A DNA stretch of 64,000 bases from the NCBI GenBank assembly GCA_000230955.3, contig CP007060.1, forward strand, positions 868,001 through 932,000. The letters are read 5' to 3'. This DNA comes from Halobacterium sp. DL1. Its GTDB lineage: Archaea > Halobacteriota > Halobacteria > Halobacteriales > Halobacteriaceae. This document shows, piece after piece, positions 32,705 through 40,398 of the stretch (position 1 is the first letter of the stretch; each line of letters starts with the position of its first letter). The notes below the pieces were generated by a model, which did not search any database, was not told where the DNA came from, and worked only from the letters and a program-made list of their open reading frames with translations. The translations under genes and the position numbers were made by a program.

Positions 32705-33607
32705 TTACAGGTGGCCGGACTTCTGGAGCTTCCGGAGGTCCTCGGTGTCGAGGGTCTCGCCCTCCTTGAACCGCTCGTAGATCTCCTCGGCTTCCTCGCG
32801 GGCCTCCTCCTGTTCGGCGGCGCGCTCGTCCTTGCGGGACTCCTCCTCCTGCTTGTCGAGTTCGCGGAGGCGCTTCTGGACGCGCACGAACGCCTCGTGG
32901 TGGGCGTCTGCGGCTTCCTGGGCCTCGACGAACTTCTCGTGCATCTCGTCGGCCTCGTCCCGGATGTCGTCGGCCTCGCGGTAGGCCTCGATCATCTGGT
33001 TGTGGTGTTCCTGGGCCTTGTCCGCGAGCTCCGTCACCTTCTCGTGGTGCTCGGAGGCTTCCGCGCGGACTTCCTCGGCCTCCTCGACGAGCTCCTCGAG
33101 ATTGCCGGACTCGTCGAGTTTCTCCTTTCGGTCCTGGTACTCCTCGCGCTTCTCCTCGATCTTCTCGATGAGTTCGCGCTCGTCCTCGGTCGAGAGGACC
33201 TCGGTCTGCTGTTTGAACTCGAGTTGCTCGATCTCCTCTTTGAGCTCCTCGAGGTCCTTGCCCTCGTCGAGTTCGAGGTCCTCCTTGCGCTGCTCGACTT
33301 CGTCGAACAGCTCGTTGGCCTCCGCGTTCAGCTCGTTGCGGACCTCCTTGTGCTCCTGGACTTGCTCGTTGAGCTCGTCGCGCTGTTCGCGGTGTTCCTG
33401 GGCCTCGTCGACCTTCTCGCGGGTCGCGGCGTTGAGCTCGTCGCGCTCGGAGGCTCGGGAGCTCGCGAGCTGGTTCAGTTCGTTCCGTCGGTCGCGGAAC
33501 TGACCGGCGTTCTTGATGAGCTGCCCCTTGGATTTCTCCTGGAGTTCCTCGTCAGTAATGAGTTCTTCTGCGGTCGATACTTCGATAGTTTGTTCTTCCT
33601 CAGCCAT
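32705..33607 (-). CDS. Long coiled-coil protein, 300 aa
   Basis: Almost the whole protein is charged heptad-repeat helix: from about residue 30 to 285 it alternates Glu/Lys/Arg with Leu/Ala at coiled-coil spacing (RDRRNELNQLASSRASERDE, ELKEEIEQLEFKQQTEVL, EERRK-type ends). There is no catalytic motif, signal or membrane helix. It resembles archaeal COG1340-type coiled-coil proteins of unknown role. It likely forms long rods. Its promoter is about 160 bases upstream, which leaves an unusually long untranslated leader. Confidence 0.82.
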   Translation of the reverse strand: MAEEEQTIEVSTAEELITDEELQEKSKGQLIKNAGQFRDRRNELNQLASSRASERDELNAATREKVDEAQEHREQRDELNEQVQEHKEVRNELNAEANELFDEVEQRKEDLELDEGKDLEELKEEIEQLEFKQQTEVLSTEDERELIEKIEEKREEYQDRKEKLDESGNLEELVEEAEEVRAEASEHHEKVTELADKAQEHHNQMIEAYREADDIRDEADEMHEKFVEAQEAADAHHEAFVRVQKRLRELDKQEEESRKDERAAEQEEAREEAEEIYERFKEGETLDTEDLRKLQKSGHL

Positions 33608-33966
33608 TGTTCAAACCTCTATGCCATACTGCTGGAGCCCATCGCACAGCGGCCGCTCGGAGAGCAGTACTGTCCGGTCGGAAGGAGAACGTCCTGTCAT
33701 TCTCTCTGAGCTGTGCGTGAACGCTCGCAGCGTTCTGGTGACAGATAGTAGACTACCGCACTACTTAAAATTTGCGTGTGGTACGTGCCCGCAAACAGCT
33801 AGCAGACCCGCTCAGACTCGTGGCAACGGCTCACACGGTGTCGTGGTGGGCACATAAAGGGGGCGAGGGATGCCGGGACCGGACACGGTTCGTCCACTGT
33901 GCTCTCCGCTCGACTTCGCTCGTGGAGAACGCTGTGCACAAGTACACACACCACTTCGCCGCTGGC
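33608..33966. other. Divergent intergenic region with a long leader for the coiled-coil gene
   Basis: No coding frame is credible. On the minus strand a strong TATA-like TTTTAA (33765-33771) predicts a transcript that begins about 135 bases before the coiled-coil ATG. A perfect 7-bp hairpin GAACGCT/AGCGTTC (33719-33725 with 33729-33735) lies just inside the leader. On the plus strand ACATAAAG (33851-33858) could serve the DUF371 gene with a leader of about 90 bases. Confidence 0.5.
33719..33735 (-). promoter_or_regulatory. Hairpin near the 5' end of the predicted coiled-coil leader RNA
   Basis: A 7-bp perfect stem with a 3-base loop falls a few bases after the start predicted from the TATA box at 33765-33771. 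Confidence 0.4.
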
Positions 33967-34380
33967 ATGGAAGAAGTCGTGCAGGCACACGGCCACGAAC
34001 ACGTCGCCGGCGCCCACGCGAGCACGCTCGAACTGACGACGGACGACTACCTGACTCCGGCGGGGGACTGCATCCTCGGCATCGAAGCAGACCGGACGCC
34101 GGCGGACTTCGACAGCGAGTTCGTGGGAGCCTGCCGCGACGAGACGGCCGAAATCACGCTCGTCCTCGAGGCCGACGGCCACTCCGACACCGTGACGGGG
34201 CAGGGACACTTGGACCTCGAGTTCACGAACGAGCGAAGTTTCGTCGCCCGCACGAGCACGTACGTCGACGACCGTACCGTGCTCGTGGACGCCGACAAGG
34301 CCGCAGCGGACGTGGACCGGGACCTGGTCGACGCGCTGGCGGCGGGCGCCGACCTGACGGCGACGTTCCGCGTCGAGTAG
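33967..34380 (+). CDS. DUF371 family protein
   Basis: Start MEEVVQAHGHEHVAGAHASTLELTTDDY at 33967; the open frame upstream is Arg/His/Thr-rich and not coding-like. The 137-residue protein is the conserved archaeal DUF371 beta-barrel-like domain, seen in many archaea with no assigned role. Conserved features are the N-terminal GHEHV and LTPAGDCILGIEADRTP. It lies 32 bases before endonuclease III on the same strand. Confidence 0.83.
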   Translation: MEEVVQAHGHEHVAGAHASTLELTTDDYLTPAGDCILGIEADRTPADFDSEFVGACRDETAEITLVLEADGHSDTVTGQGHLDLEFTNERSFVARTSTYVDDRTVLVDADKAAADVDRDLVDALAAGADLTATFRVE

Positions 34381-34412
34381 CCTTTTTGCGCCCGGGCCAC
34401 GGAGTTCCGCGC

Positions 34413-35222
34413 ATGGACGACGAACCCGCCGAGAACATCTCCGGCGGCTACGGCGGCGCCGGCCGCTTCGCTGCGTTCGACCTCGGCGAAGCCGACACCC
34501 GCGCCGCGGCCGTCGTCGCGGAACTCGGTGACATCTACTGGCAGAAGACGTACGGTGGGAGCGACGCCTTCGAGTGTCTCGTGCGCACCGTCCTCAGCCA
34601 GAACACGAGCGACGTGGCGAGCCAGCCCGCTCACGACGCGCTGCTGGAGCGGTACGCGCCGGGCGAGGAGACCGACCTCGCGCGAGCGCTCGCCGACGCC
34701 CACCAGGACGAACTCGCCGAGACCATCTCGTCGGCGGGGCTGTACAACCAGAAGTCCGAGACGCTGATCCGGCTCGCCGGGCAGATCTGCGAGGAGTACG
34801 GTGGCGAGGCGGGCTTCGACGAGTTCGTCCGGACCGAGGACCCCGACGCGGTACGCGACGCGCTCCTCGACATGAAGGGCGTCGGCCCCAAGACGGCGGA
34901 CTGCGTCCTGCTCTTCTCGGGAGGTCGAGCTGGCGTTTTCCCCGTGGACACGCACGTCCACCGCATCGCGCGCCGGATGGGGCTGGCGCCCCCCGACGCC
35001 GACCACGAGGGCGTCCGGGAGGCGCTGGAAGCGGCGGTGCCCGCAGAGGCCTGCGGGTTCGGGCACACGGCGATGATCCAGTTCGGTCGGGAGTACTGTA
35101 CGGCGCGCAAGCCGGCGTGCCTGGACGGCCCGGAGGCCTGCCCGCTGTACGACTACTGTGACAGGGTCGGCGTGGACGAACTCGGGGAGGAGGTCGTCGA
35201 CCCGGCGGCCGCTCGGGAGTGA
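34413..35222 (+). CDS. nth: Endonuclease III (DNA glycosylase / AP lyase)
   Basis: The 269-residue enzyme removes oxidised pyrimidines and nicks abasic sites. It has LVRTVLSQNTSDVA, the helix-hairpin-helix LLDMKGVGPKTADCVLLF holding the catalytic Lys, the catalytic Asp in VFPVDTHVHRIARRMG, and a 4Fe-4S cluster motif CTARKPACLDGPEACPLYDYC. Acidic N- and C-terminal extensions are typical of haloarchaea. A TATA-like CTTTTTG (34382-34388) sits about 28 bases upstream. Confidence 0.94.
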   Translation: MDDEPAENISGGYGGAGRFAAFDLGEADTRAAAVVAELGDIYWQKTYGGSDAFECLVRTVLSQNTSDVASQPAHDALLERYAPGEETDLARALADAHQDELAETISSAGLYNQKSETLIRLAGQICEEYGGEAGFDEFVRTEDPDAVRDALLDMKGVGPKTADCVLLFSGGRAGVFPVDTHVHRIARRMGLAPPDADHEGVREALEAAVPAEACGFGHTAMIQFGREYCTARKPACLDGPEACPLYDYCDRVGVDELGEEVVDPAAARE

Positions 35223-35249
35223 CGGCGACCGGCGCCACGGGGGTTGCGG

Positions 35250-35609
35250 TCAGCGGTGTCGCCAGCAGGTGTCGGTGAACGACTTCAGCGAGAGGTCCGC
35301 CCCGGAGTCGATGCTGACGAAGAGGCCGCGGTACTCCGCATCGGCGAAGTGGAACGCCGTCACCTCCTCGAAGCGGAGCATCGAGCAGCGGAGGTCCCCC
35401 GCGGCGAAGAGGTCCTCAAGGTGGTCGCGGCTGATTCCCTCGAGGACGAGGTTCCGGTGGATGCCGTCCGCGCGTTCGCGGAGGCGCGTGTCCACGTTCT
35501 CGCGGACGTAGCGGACGTCGTAGCCGGTGCGGTCGTACTCGGCGACGACGCGGAGCGCGTCACCGGCTTCGGCCTGCAACGCTTCGACGAGCGTGTTCTC
35601 CCCAGGCAT
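35250..35609 (-). CDS. Haloarchaeal hypothetical protein, 119 aa
   Basis: Start MPGENTLVEALQAEAGDAL at 35609. The protein is alpha/beta in character (DALRVVAEYDRTGYDVRYV...FHFADAEYRGLFVSIDSG), acidic, with no membrane helix or metal motif. It looks like one of the small conserved haloarchaeal families that share the ALRVVAEYDRxxYxVRYVRxDV pattern, but I cannot give its role. It converges with nth. Confidence 0.72.
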   Translation of the reverse strand: MPGENTLVEALQAEAGDALRVVAEYDRTGYDVRYVRENVDTRLRERADGIHRNLVLEGISRDHLEDLFAAGDLRCSMLRFEEVTAFHFADAEYRGLFVSIDSGADLSLKSFTDTCWRHR

Positions 35610-35700
35610 GACTATTGGTAACGAGGGGTACGTGATGAAGGCTTGGGCAGAATTGGCCGGTTCTCGGTGCGCACCCACGTTGGCGGTGTCTCTCCCGGCG

Positions 35701-36150
35701 CTACCGGGCGCTCCCGTTTATCGTCCGGTTGTCCCGGTAGTTGAAGTCCTCGCCGGCGGCCGGTCCGGTCGCGAGGAACGGGAGGTTGAGCTCCCACTCC
35801 GCGGTGACGGAGAACCGCGACAGCGGGTCCGAGAGGAAGTCGCCGAGCGGGCCGACGCCGCCGAAGCGCAACTGGAGGTCGACGACGACGATGCGGGTGT
35901 CCATCGCCGTGCCGACACCGCTGAAGCCGAAGTCGCCGGCGGCGCCGAGGTTCGTCAGGAGGTCGAAGTGCAGCCAGAACGTGATGTGGGGGCTCTCGTC
36001 GCCGATGTCGAAGCGGTGGCCGCCGTCGCCCTCGACCGGCGGAGCGGCGGCCGCGCCACCGACGAACGTCGACAACACCACCATCGTCGCGAGGACCACG
36101 CCGACGCTGCGTGTGCGATTCACGGCCCGTGGTACAGCCAGCCAGAACAT
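35701..36150 (-). CDS. Secreted haloarchaeal hypothetical protein
   Basis: The N-terminus (RTRSVGVVLATMVVLSTFVG followed by GAAAAPP) is a signal peptide with a clear Ala-rich cleavage region, so the mature part (about residues 37-149) is outside the cell. It is beta-rich (ITFWLHFDLLTNLGAAGDFG, RIVVVDLQLRFGGVG) with many aromatic residues and one NxS glycosylation site near the end (NGSAR). No known domain. The start may be ATG 36150 or GTG 36123. Confidence 0.65.
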   Translation of the reverse strand: MFWLAVPRAVNRTRSVGVVLATMVVLSTFVGGAAAAPPVEGDGGHRFDIGDESPHITFWLHFDLLTNLGAAGDFGFSGVGTAMDTRIVVVDLQLRFGGVGPLGDFLSDPLSRFSVTAEWELNLPFLATGPAAGEDFNYRDNRTINGSAR

Positions 36151-36183
36151 AGTAGTACCGCCTGCAGCGAGCGGGTGGGCCCG

Positions 36184-38109
36184 TCAGATGAAGCGGAACG
36201 TCTCGAGGTTCTTCGGCGCGAACGTCCGCATGTTGAACTCGTGGTAGAGCGCGCTGGAGAGGTCCTGCGTCGAACTCTCGTCGCCGTGGACGCAGAGCAC
36301 CTTCTCCGGGCGGGGGTTCATCGTGCGGACGAAGTCCTCGAGGCCCTGCCGGTCGGCGTGGCCGGAGAAGCCGTCGACGGTCTCGACCTCCATGTTCAGC
36401 TGGAGGCGGTCGGTGCGGCCGTTGTCGCGGCTGTCGGGCATCGGAATCTCGTCCCAGCCGGACTGGATGCGGCGGCCGAGGGTCCCCTGGGCCTGGTAGC
36501 CGACGAACGTCATCGTGGAGTCCGGGTCTGGACCGATGTGCTGGATCCAGGACATGATGGGGCCGCCCTCGACCATCCCGGACGTCGAGAGGATGATGCA
36601 CTGGTCGTCGTCGGCGACCGCCTGGCGCTCCTCCTCGCCGCCGTCGATGTGGTTGAACTGGGGCGCGAGGAACGGGTTCTTGTCCTCGTGGAAGATGCGG
36701 TCCCGGAGGTCGTCACGGAGGTACTCGGGGTAGGTCGTGTGGATGGCGGTCGCCTCCCAGATCATCCCGTCGAGGTGGATGGGCATTTCGGGAATCTCGC
36801 CCTTCCGCATCGCCTCCTCGAGGACGAGCATCATCTCCTGGGAGCGCCCGACGGCGAACGCCGGAATGAGGACCTTCCCACCGCGCTCGTACGTCTCGTT
36901 GATGACGCGTTTGAGTTTCCGTTCGGAGTCCTCCTGGTCGGTCTGGTAGTCGTTGCGGCCGCCGTAGGTGGACTCAAGGACGAGCGTCTCGACGCGCGGG
37001 AAGTCGTTGACGGCGCCGTTGAACAGGCGCGTGTCGTCGTAGTGGATGTCGCCGGAGAACGCGACGTTGTAGAGGCCGTCGCCGATGTGGAAGTGAGTGA
37101 CGGCGCTCCCGAGGATGTGGCCGGCGTTGTGGAACGTGAGCTTCACGTCCGGCGCGATGTCCGTCACGTCGCCGTACTCCAGGGGGATGGTGTGCTTGAT
37201 GGCCTCCCGGACCATCTCGGACTCGTACGGCGGCGCACGCCCCTCCTTCGCGGCGACATCGAGGTAGTCGAGCGTGAGCAGCCCCATGAGGTCGCGGGTC
37301 GGCTCCGTGGTGTAGATGGGACCGTCGTAGCCGTACTTGAACAGTATCGGGATGAGCGCGGAGTGGTCGAGGTGGGCGTGGGTCAGGACGACCGCGTCGA
37401 TGGTCGCCGCGCCCGCGCCGAGGGCCTCCTGGACCTGGAGGTAGGGGACCTCGTCCTCGCTGCCGGGCTTGTCGCCGCAGTCGATGAGGATGCGCGTCTC
37501 GGGCGTCGAGAGGATGAAGCTCGCGCGACCGACCTCCCGGCAGCAGCCCAGCGTGGTGATGCGGACGTACTCGTCGTCGGACATCTGCTCGCGGTGGATC
37601 TGGCGGCCCACCTTCTCGAGGATGTCCCGGCGGTCGTCGCGTTCCTGCTTGAGGAAGTTCCGGACGTTCGACACGGTCGAGGACTCGATGGGCGGCGTGC
37701 GCACGACTTCGGGCGTCCAGCCGGCTGCCTCCGTGATATCGCGAAGGGTCGAGCCGTGGCGGCCGATGACCATGCCCGGCTTCTGAGCCTCGATGACGAC
37801 CTCGCCGGTGTCCTCGTGGAAGTCGAGGTTGGTGACGCCGGCGTCCTCGGGGATGACGTCCATGATCTTCTGTCGGGCGCGCTCCGGGTTCGAGAGGACG
37901 TCGGGGTCTGGGCGCACGGTGATGCGCTTGCGGAGCTGGCTCGCCAGCTGGCGGATGAGGTTGCCGTCCTGGGCGAACTGCTTGGGGTCCCGGGTGTAGA
38001 CGACGAGCTCCGGGCCTTCGTACTTGACGTCGGTCACCGAGATATCCGGCGGAATCTCGTTCGCAATCTGCTCCTGTAACTCCTCTAGCTGCTTGTCTAC
38101 AGTGCTCAT
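36184..38109 (-). CDS. fttA: Transcription termination factor FttA (aCPSF1), beta-CASP ribonuclease
   Basis: The 641-residue protein cuts nascent RNA at U-rich 3' ends and terminates transcription. Residues 1 to about 170 form the KH-like RNA-binding region (MVIGRHGSTLRDITEA). A metallo-beta-lactamase domain follows from about 180 with VVLTHAHLDHSALIP, then FHNAGHILGSA, FSGDIHYDD and the beta-CASP insert (LESTYGGRND, IPAFAVGRSQEMM). It ends with DGFSGHADRQGL and CVHGDESS. Start ATG 38109; there is no TATA box at leaderless spacing. Confidence 0.96.
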   Translation of the reverse strand: MSTVDKQLEELQEQIANEIPPDISVTDVKYEGPELVVYTRDPKQFAQDGNLIRQLASQLRKRITVRPDPDVLSNPERARQKIMDVIPEDAGVTNLDFHEDTGEVVIEAQKPGMVIGRHGSTLRDITEAAGWTPEVVRTPPIESSTVSNVRNFLKQERDDRRDILEKVGRQIHREQMSDDEYVRITTLGCCREVGRASFILSTPETRILIDCGDKPGSEDEVPYLQVQEALGAGAATIDAVVLTHAHLDHSALIPILFKYGYDGPIYTTEPTRDLMGLLTLDYLDVAAKEGRAPPYESEMVREAIKHTIPLEYGDVTDIAPDVKLTFHNAGHILGSAVTHFHIGDGLYNVAFSGDIHYDDTRLFNGAVNDFPRVETLVLESTYGGRNDYQTDQEDSERKLKRVINETYERGGKVLIPAFAVGRSQEMMLVLEEAMRKGEIPEMPIHLDGMIWEATAIHTTYPEYLRDDLRDRIFHEDKNPFLAPQFNHIDGGEEERQAVADDDQCIILSTSGMVEGGPIMSWIQHIGPDPDSTMTFVGYQAQGTLGRRIQSGWDEIPMPDSRDNGRTDRLQLNMEVETVDGFSGHADRQGLEDFVRTMNPRPEKVLCVHGDESSTQDLSSALYHEFNMRTFAPKNLETFRFI

Positions 38110-38369
38110 AGTCGGTAGGTGTGCGTTCGGGAGTCCGCGAATCCCTGGCTACTGCCGTCCCTCACTGGCCGGCACGCGCCGGCGAGCGAGCGGTCCGAAA
38201 AACGTGGTGTTCGAGCCCACAGTGTCGGCATATCAGTAGTGCGGCAGTCCCGGCCAAACGGGGCCGGGCCGCGGGGATCAGGTCACGAAAACCCGCTTAC
38301 TCGGGGGTATACGCCCGGGATTATAAAAGCCTTCGCAAAGTTGGTAGGTGTCCAGACACCATCGGACGT
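38110..38369. other. Divergent 260-base region between fttA and the 38370 gene
   Basis: It holds a GTTTTTCGG (minus strand, near 38195-38203) that could start an fttA leader of about 65 bases and a perfect GCCGGC/GCCGGC hairpin with 4-base loop (38168-38173 with 38178-38183) inside that leader. It also holds a strong TTATAAAA box for the plus-strand gene at 38320-38327. No gene is visible. Confidence 0.45.
38320..38327 (+). promoter_or_regulatory. Strong TATA box of the 38370 gene
   Basis: ATTATAAA is the best TATA match in the region; it lies about 47 bases before the ATG, predicting a leader of about 20 bases. Confidence 0.55.
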
Positions 38370-38852
38370 ATGGAACTCACGCCAGCGCGCGTCGTCCACG
38401 AGGCCGAGTGGGTCCACGACCGGGCCGACAGCGTCGTCCCACTGGTCAACGACGTGCGCGCGTCGCTCGGTGACGCCTTCGACACCGACGTGGCCCGCAT
38501 CACCGAGGAGCAGTACCACCAGGCTGTCGACGACGTCTTCGCCGACGGCGACCGCGGTGTGAACGCCGCGGCCCTCGTCGCCATTCTCCGTGACCTCGAC
38601 GTAGAGGGCGACTATCCGGGTTTCGTCGTCGACGAACTACTCGGCCGGGAACTCGCCGCGGTTCTCGCCGGCGAACAGCCCCGGCGACTCCTCGCCGAGG
38701 CGACGTTCCACTTCGCGGACGTCACCACGGACGTCCCGGGCGAGGCGGGCCGCGACGACCTGGACGCCGCGCTCGCGGCGGGGTTCCAGACGAGACTCCC
38801 CGGCTGGTCGTGGACAGAGTCCGAGAGTCCGTTTTCCGTCCCGCGGGAGTGA
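38370..38852 (+). CDS. Haloarchaeal hypothetical protein, 160 aa
   Basis: Start MELTPARVVHEAEWVHDRAD at 38370, giving an acidic, mostly helical protein (VNDVRASLGDAFDTDVARIT, VNAAALVAILRDLDVEGDYP). It ends in a Trp/Pro-rich LPGWSWTESESPF. No motif known to me and no signal peptide. It is divergent from fttA and has the strongest TATA box in the region, so it is probably well expressed. Role unknown. Confidence 0.7.
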   Translation: MELTPARVVHEAEWVHDRADSVVPLVNDVRASLGDAFDTDVARITEEQYHQAVDDVFADGDRGVNAAALVAILRDLDVEGDYPGFVVDELLGRELAAVLAGEQPRRLLAEATFHFADVTTDVPGEAGRDDLDAALAAGFQTRLPGWSWTESESPFSVPRE

Positions 38853-38908
38853 CAGCGCCGACAGACTGGTGGGAGTAGACCTTTGGTCACGGAGCCGCGG
38901 GTTCCGGC

Positions 38909-39391
38909 ATGGAGAAAGTCACCGTCGACGACGTGGAGAACCGACCGAACCCGCTCGGCGTGCACGGCGTCCGCCTCCCAGTCTCCCAGGCGCTCGACAC
39001 CGAGGACGTGGCGCTCGTGGTGTACGAACTGGAGCCCGGCGAGCAGTTCTCCGGCGGCCTCCACACCCACCACGACCAGGAGGAGATATTCTACGTGCTG
39101 TCGGGGACCGCCACCTTCGAGGTGGGGACGGAGCGCGAGGAGGTGACCGTCGACGGTGGCGAGGTGATCCGATTCCCGCCGGGCGAGTTCCAGAGCGGGC
39201 ACAACCACTCCGACGAACCGGTTCGCGCGCTCGTCGTCGGTGCGCCGGGCGCGCGCCACGAGTGGGACGCGCTCGAGTCGATGGCGCCCTGCGCGGACTG
39301 CGGCGAGGAGACGAGCCACGCCGTCCGCCCGCCCAACGACGAGGGCGTGATGCAACTGGTCTGCAACGAGTGTGGCGCCGAGATGTTCTGA
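38909..39391 (+). CDS. Cupin domain protein with C-terminal zinc ribbon
   Basis: The 160-residue protein has a cupin beta-barrel with metal-binding histidines: GGLHTHHDQEEIFYVLSG (HxH then Glu), with the second motif EVIRFPPGEFQSGHNHSDEP. A C-terminal zinc ribbon follows (CADCGEETSHA...CNECGAEMF). Cupins bind a metal and often act on small molecules or sense them. The fused ribbon suggests nucleic-acid or protein contact, which is inference. Confidence 0.85.
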   Translation: MEKVTVDDVENRPNPLGVHGVRLPVSQALDTEDVALVVYELEPGEQFSGGLHTHHDQEEIFYVLSGTATFEVGTEREEVTVDGGEVIRFPPGEFQSGHNHSDEPVRALVVGAPGARHEWDALESMAPCADCGEETSHAVRPPNDEGVMQLVCNECGAEMF

Positions 39392-39447
39392 CGCTGTCGC
39401 TGGGGGTCGCGGTGCTTCGAAGAATGGTGGGTCGGGGTCGAGAGGGG

Positions 39448-39597
39448 TTATTCGCCGAACTCGATCTCTTCGTCGGGGAGTTCAGGGGCTTCCGCCGGTT
39501 CGTCGGTGGCCTCGAGGGTGCGCTCTACTTCCCGCTCGCGCAGTTGTTCGCGTTTTTTCTGGCCTTTCCGCTCGCGGCCACGCTTCGTGTCACCCAT
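39448..39597 (-). CDS. Small charged protein, 49 aa, MGDTK family
   Basis: Start MGDTKRGRERKGQKKREQLR at 39597 (an MPHG start four codons upstream is possible). The first half is very basic; the second half (EATDEPAEAPELPDEEIEF) is very acidic, giving a dipole-like peptide. Its N-terminal MGDTKxGR is repeated in the gene just upstream (39711-40292, same strand). It may bind nucleic acid with its basic half. Function unknown. Confidence 0.7.
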   Translation of the reverse strand: MGDTKRGRERKGQKKREQLREREVERTLEATDEPAEAPELPDEEIEFGE

Positions 39598-39710
39598 ACC
39601 GTGGGGCATGTTCCCACGACACTTAGTTCCCCCGCCGGTATCGTTATGTGACCACCCGGGGAATGGGTCGGGAGTTCGCGAGGCCACGCTCTGTTATCCC
39701 GTGGCCGGCG

Positions 39711-40292
39711 CTACGCGCCCAGCCAGTCGTCGTTCCGGACCTCGTAGCCGTTGCTCCGGCAGAACTTCGCGGCGCGCTTGCGGACCTTCCGGGACTTCGG
39801 GAGGCGCTCGTTCTCTCGCATCTCGTCGATTAGCCACGCGGTGACGAACGCGATACCCTCGTCCTCGTCGTCGGCGTCTACGTCCTCGAGCGCGCGCAGC
39901 GTCTTCTTGTAGGCGTCCCGGCGTTCGCGGAACTGCTCGCGGAGTCCCGTCTCTCTGCTGACCGTCTCCAGGCGGCGCAGCGACGCGGCAACGGACGGCC
40001 GCTGGAGCTTCTGGCGTGCGTCCTCGGGGGACTCGTACTCGTCGCGCGCGGACTCCTCGACGACCTCAGCCACGGGAATTGCGTCGTCCTCGGTCTGCAC
40101 CTCGTACTCCCCGGCGGCCTCGACCACCTGGTCGGCCGGCGCGGGGTACTCCAGTTCCTCGAGCGCGTCGTCCAGTTCCCGCGGCGGTTCGGTCTCGTGG
40201 TACCGCGTGAGTTCCTCCTTCGTGGCGCGTTCGATCTGGCGCCGCCGTTCGTCCTGGGCCTGCTTATCGCGTCCGTCTTTCGTGTCTCCCAT
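39711..40292 (-). CDS. Haloarchaeal protein with MGDTK N-terminus, 193 aa
   Basis: Start MGDTKDGRDKQAQDERRRQI at 40292. A charged helix leads to an acidic middle and a C-terminal helical part (RRDAYKKTLRALEDVD, FVTAWLIDEMRENERLPKSR) ending in a basic, aromatic segment (RKRAAKFCRSNGYEVRNDDW). The first residues match the small protein at 39448-39597, which suggests a shared ancestral module. No known function. It is divergent from proS. Confidence 0.72.
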   Translation of the reverse strand: MGDTKDGRDKQAQDERRRQIERATKEELTRYHETEPPRELDDALEELEYPAPADQVVEAAGEYEVQTEDDAIPVAEVVEESARDEYESPEDARQKLQRPSVAASLRRLETVSRETGLREQFRERRDAYKKTLRALEDVDADDEDEGIAFVTAWLIDEMRENERLPKSRKVRKRAAKFCRSNGYEVRNDDWLGA

Positions 40293-40366
40293 GAGGACAC
40301 ATTGGGCCGGGACGCGGATAACCTGCGGGGGCGACCCACGCCCGCCGGCGAGTGACGCTTCACGGG

Positions 40367-40374
40367 ATTTAAGA
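40367..40374 (+). promoter_or_regulatory. TATA-like box of proS
   Basis: ATTTAAGA is about 28 bases before the proS ATG at 40399 and decides that start over longer upstream frames. Confidence 0.55.
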
Positions 40375-40398
40375 GCGCATCGGGCCGTTGTACACCTA

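Noticed and set aside
35527-38079. 850-codon plus-strand frame opposite fttA
   Set aside because: Antisense shadow of FttA, whose KH, beta-lactamase and beta-CASP motifs are intact.
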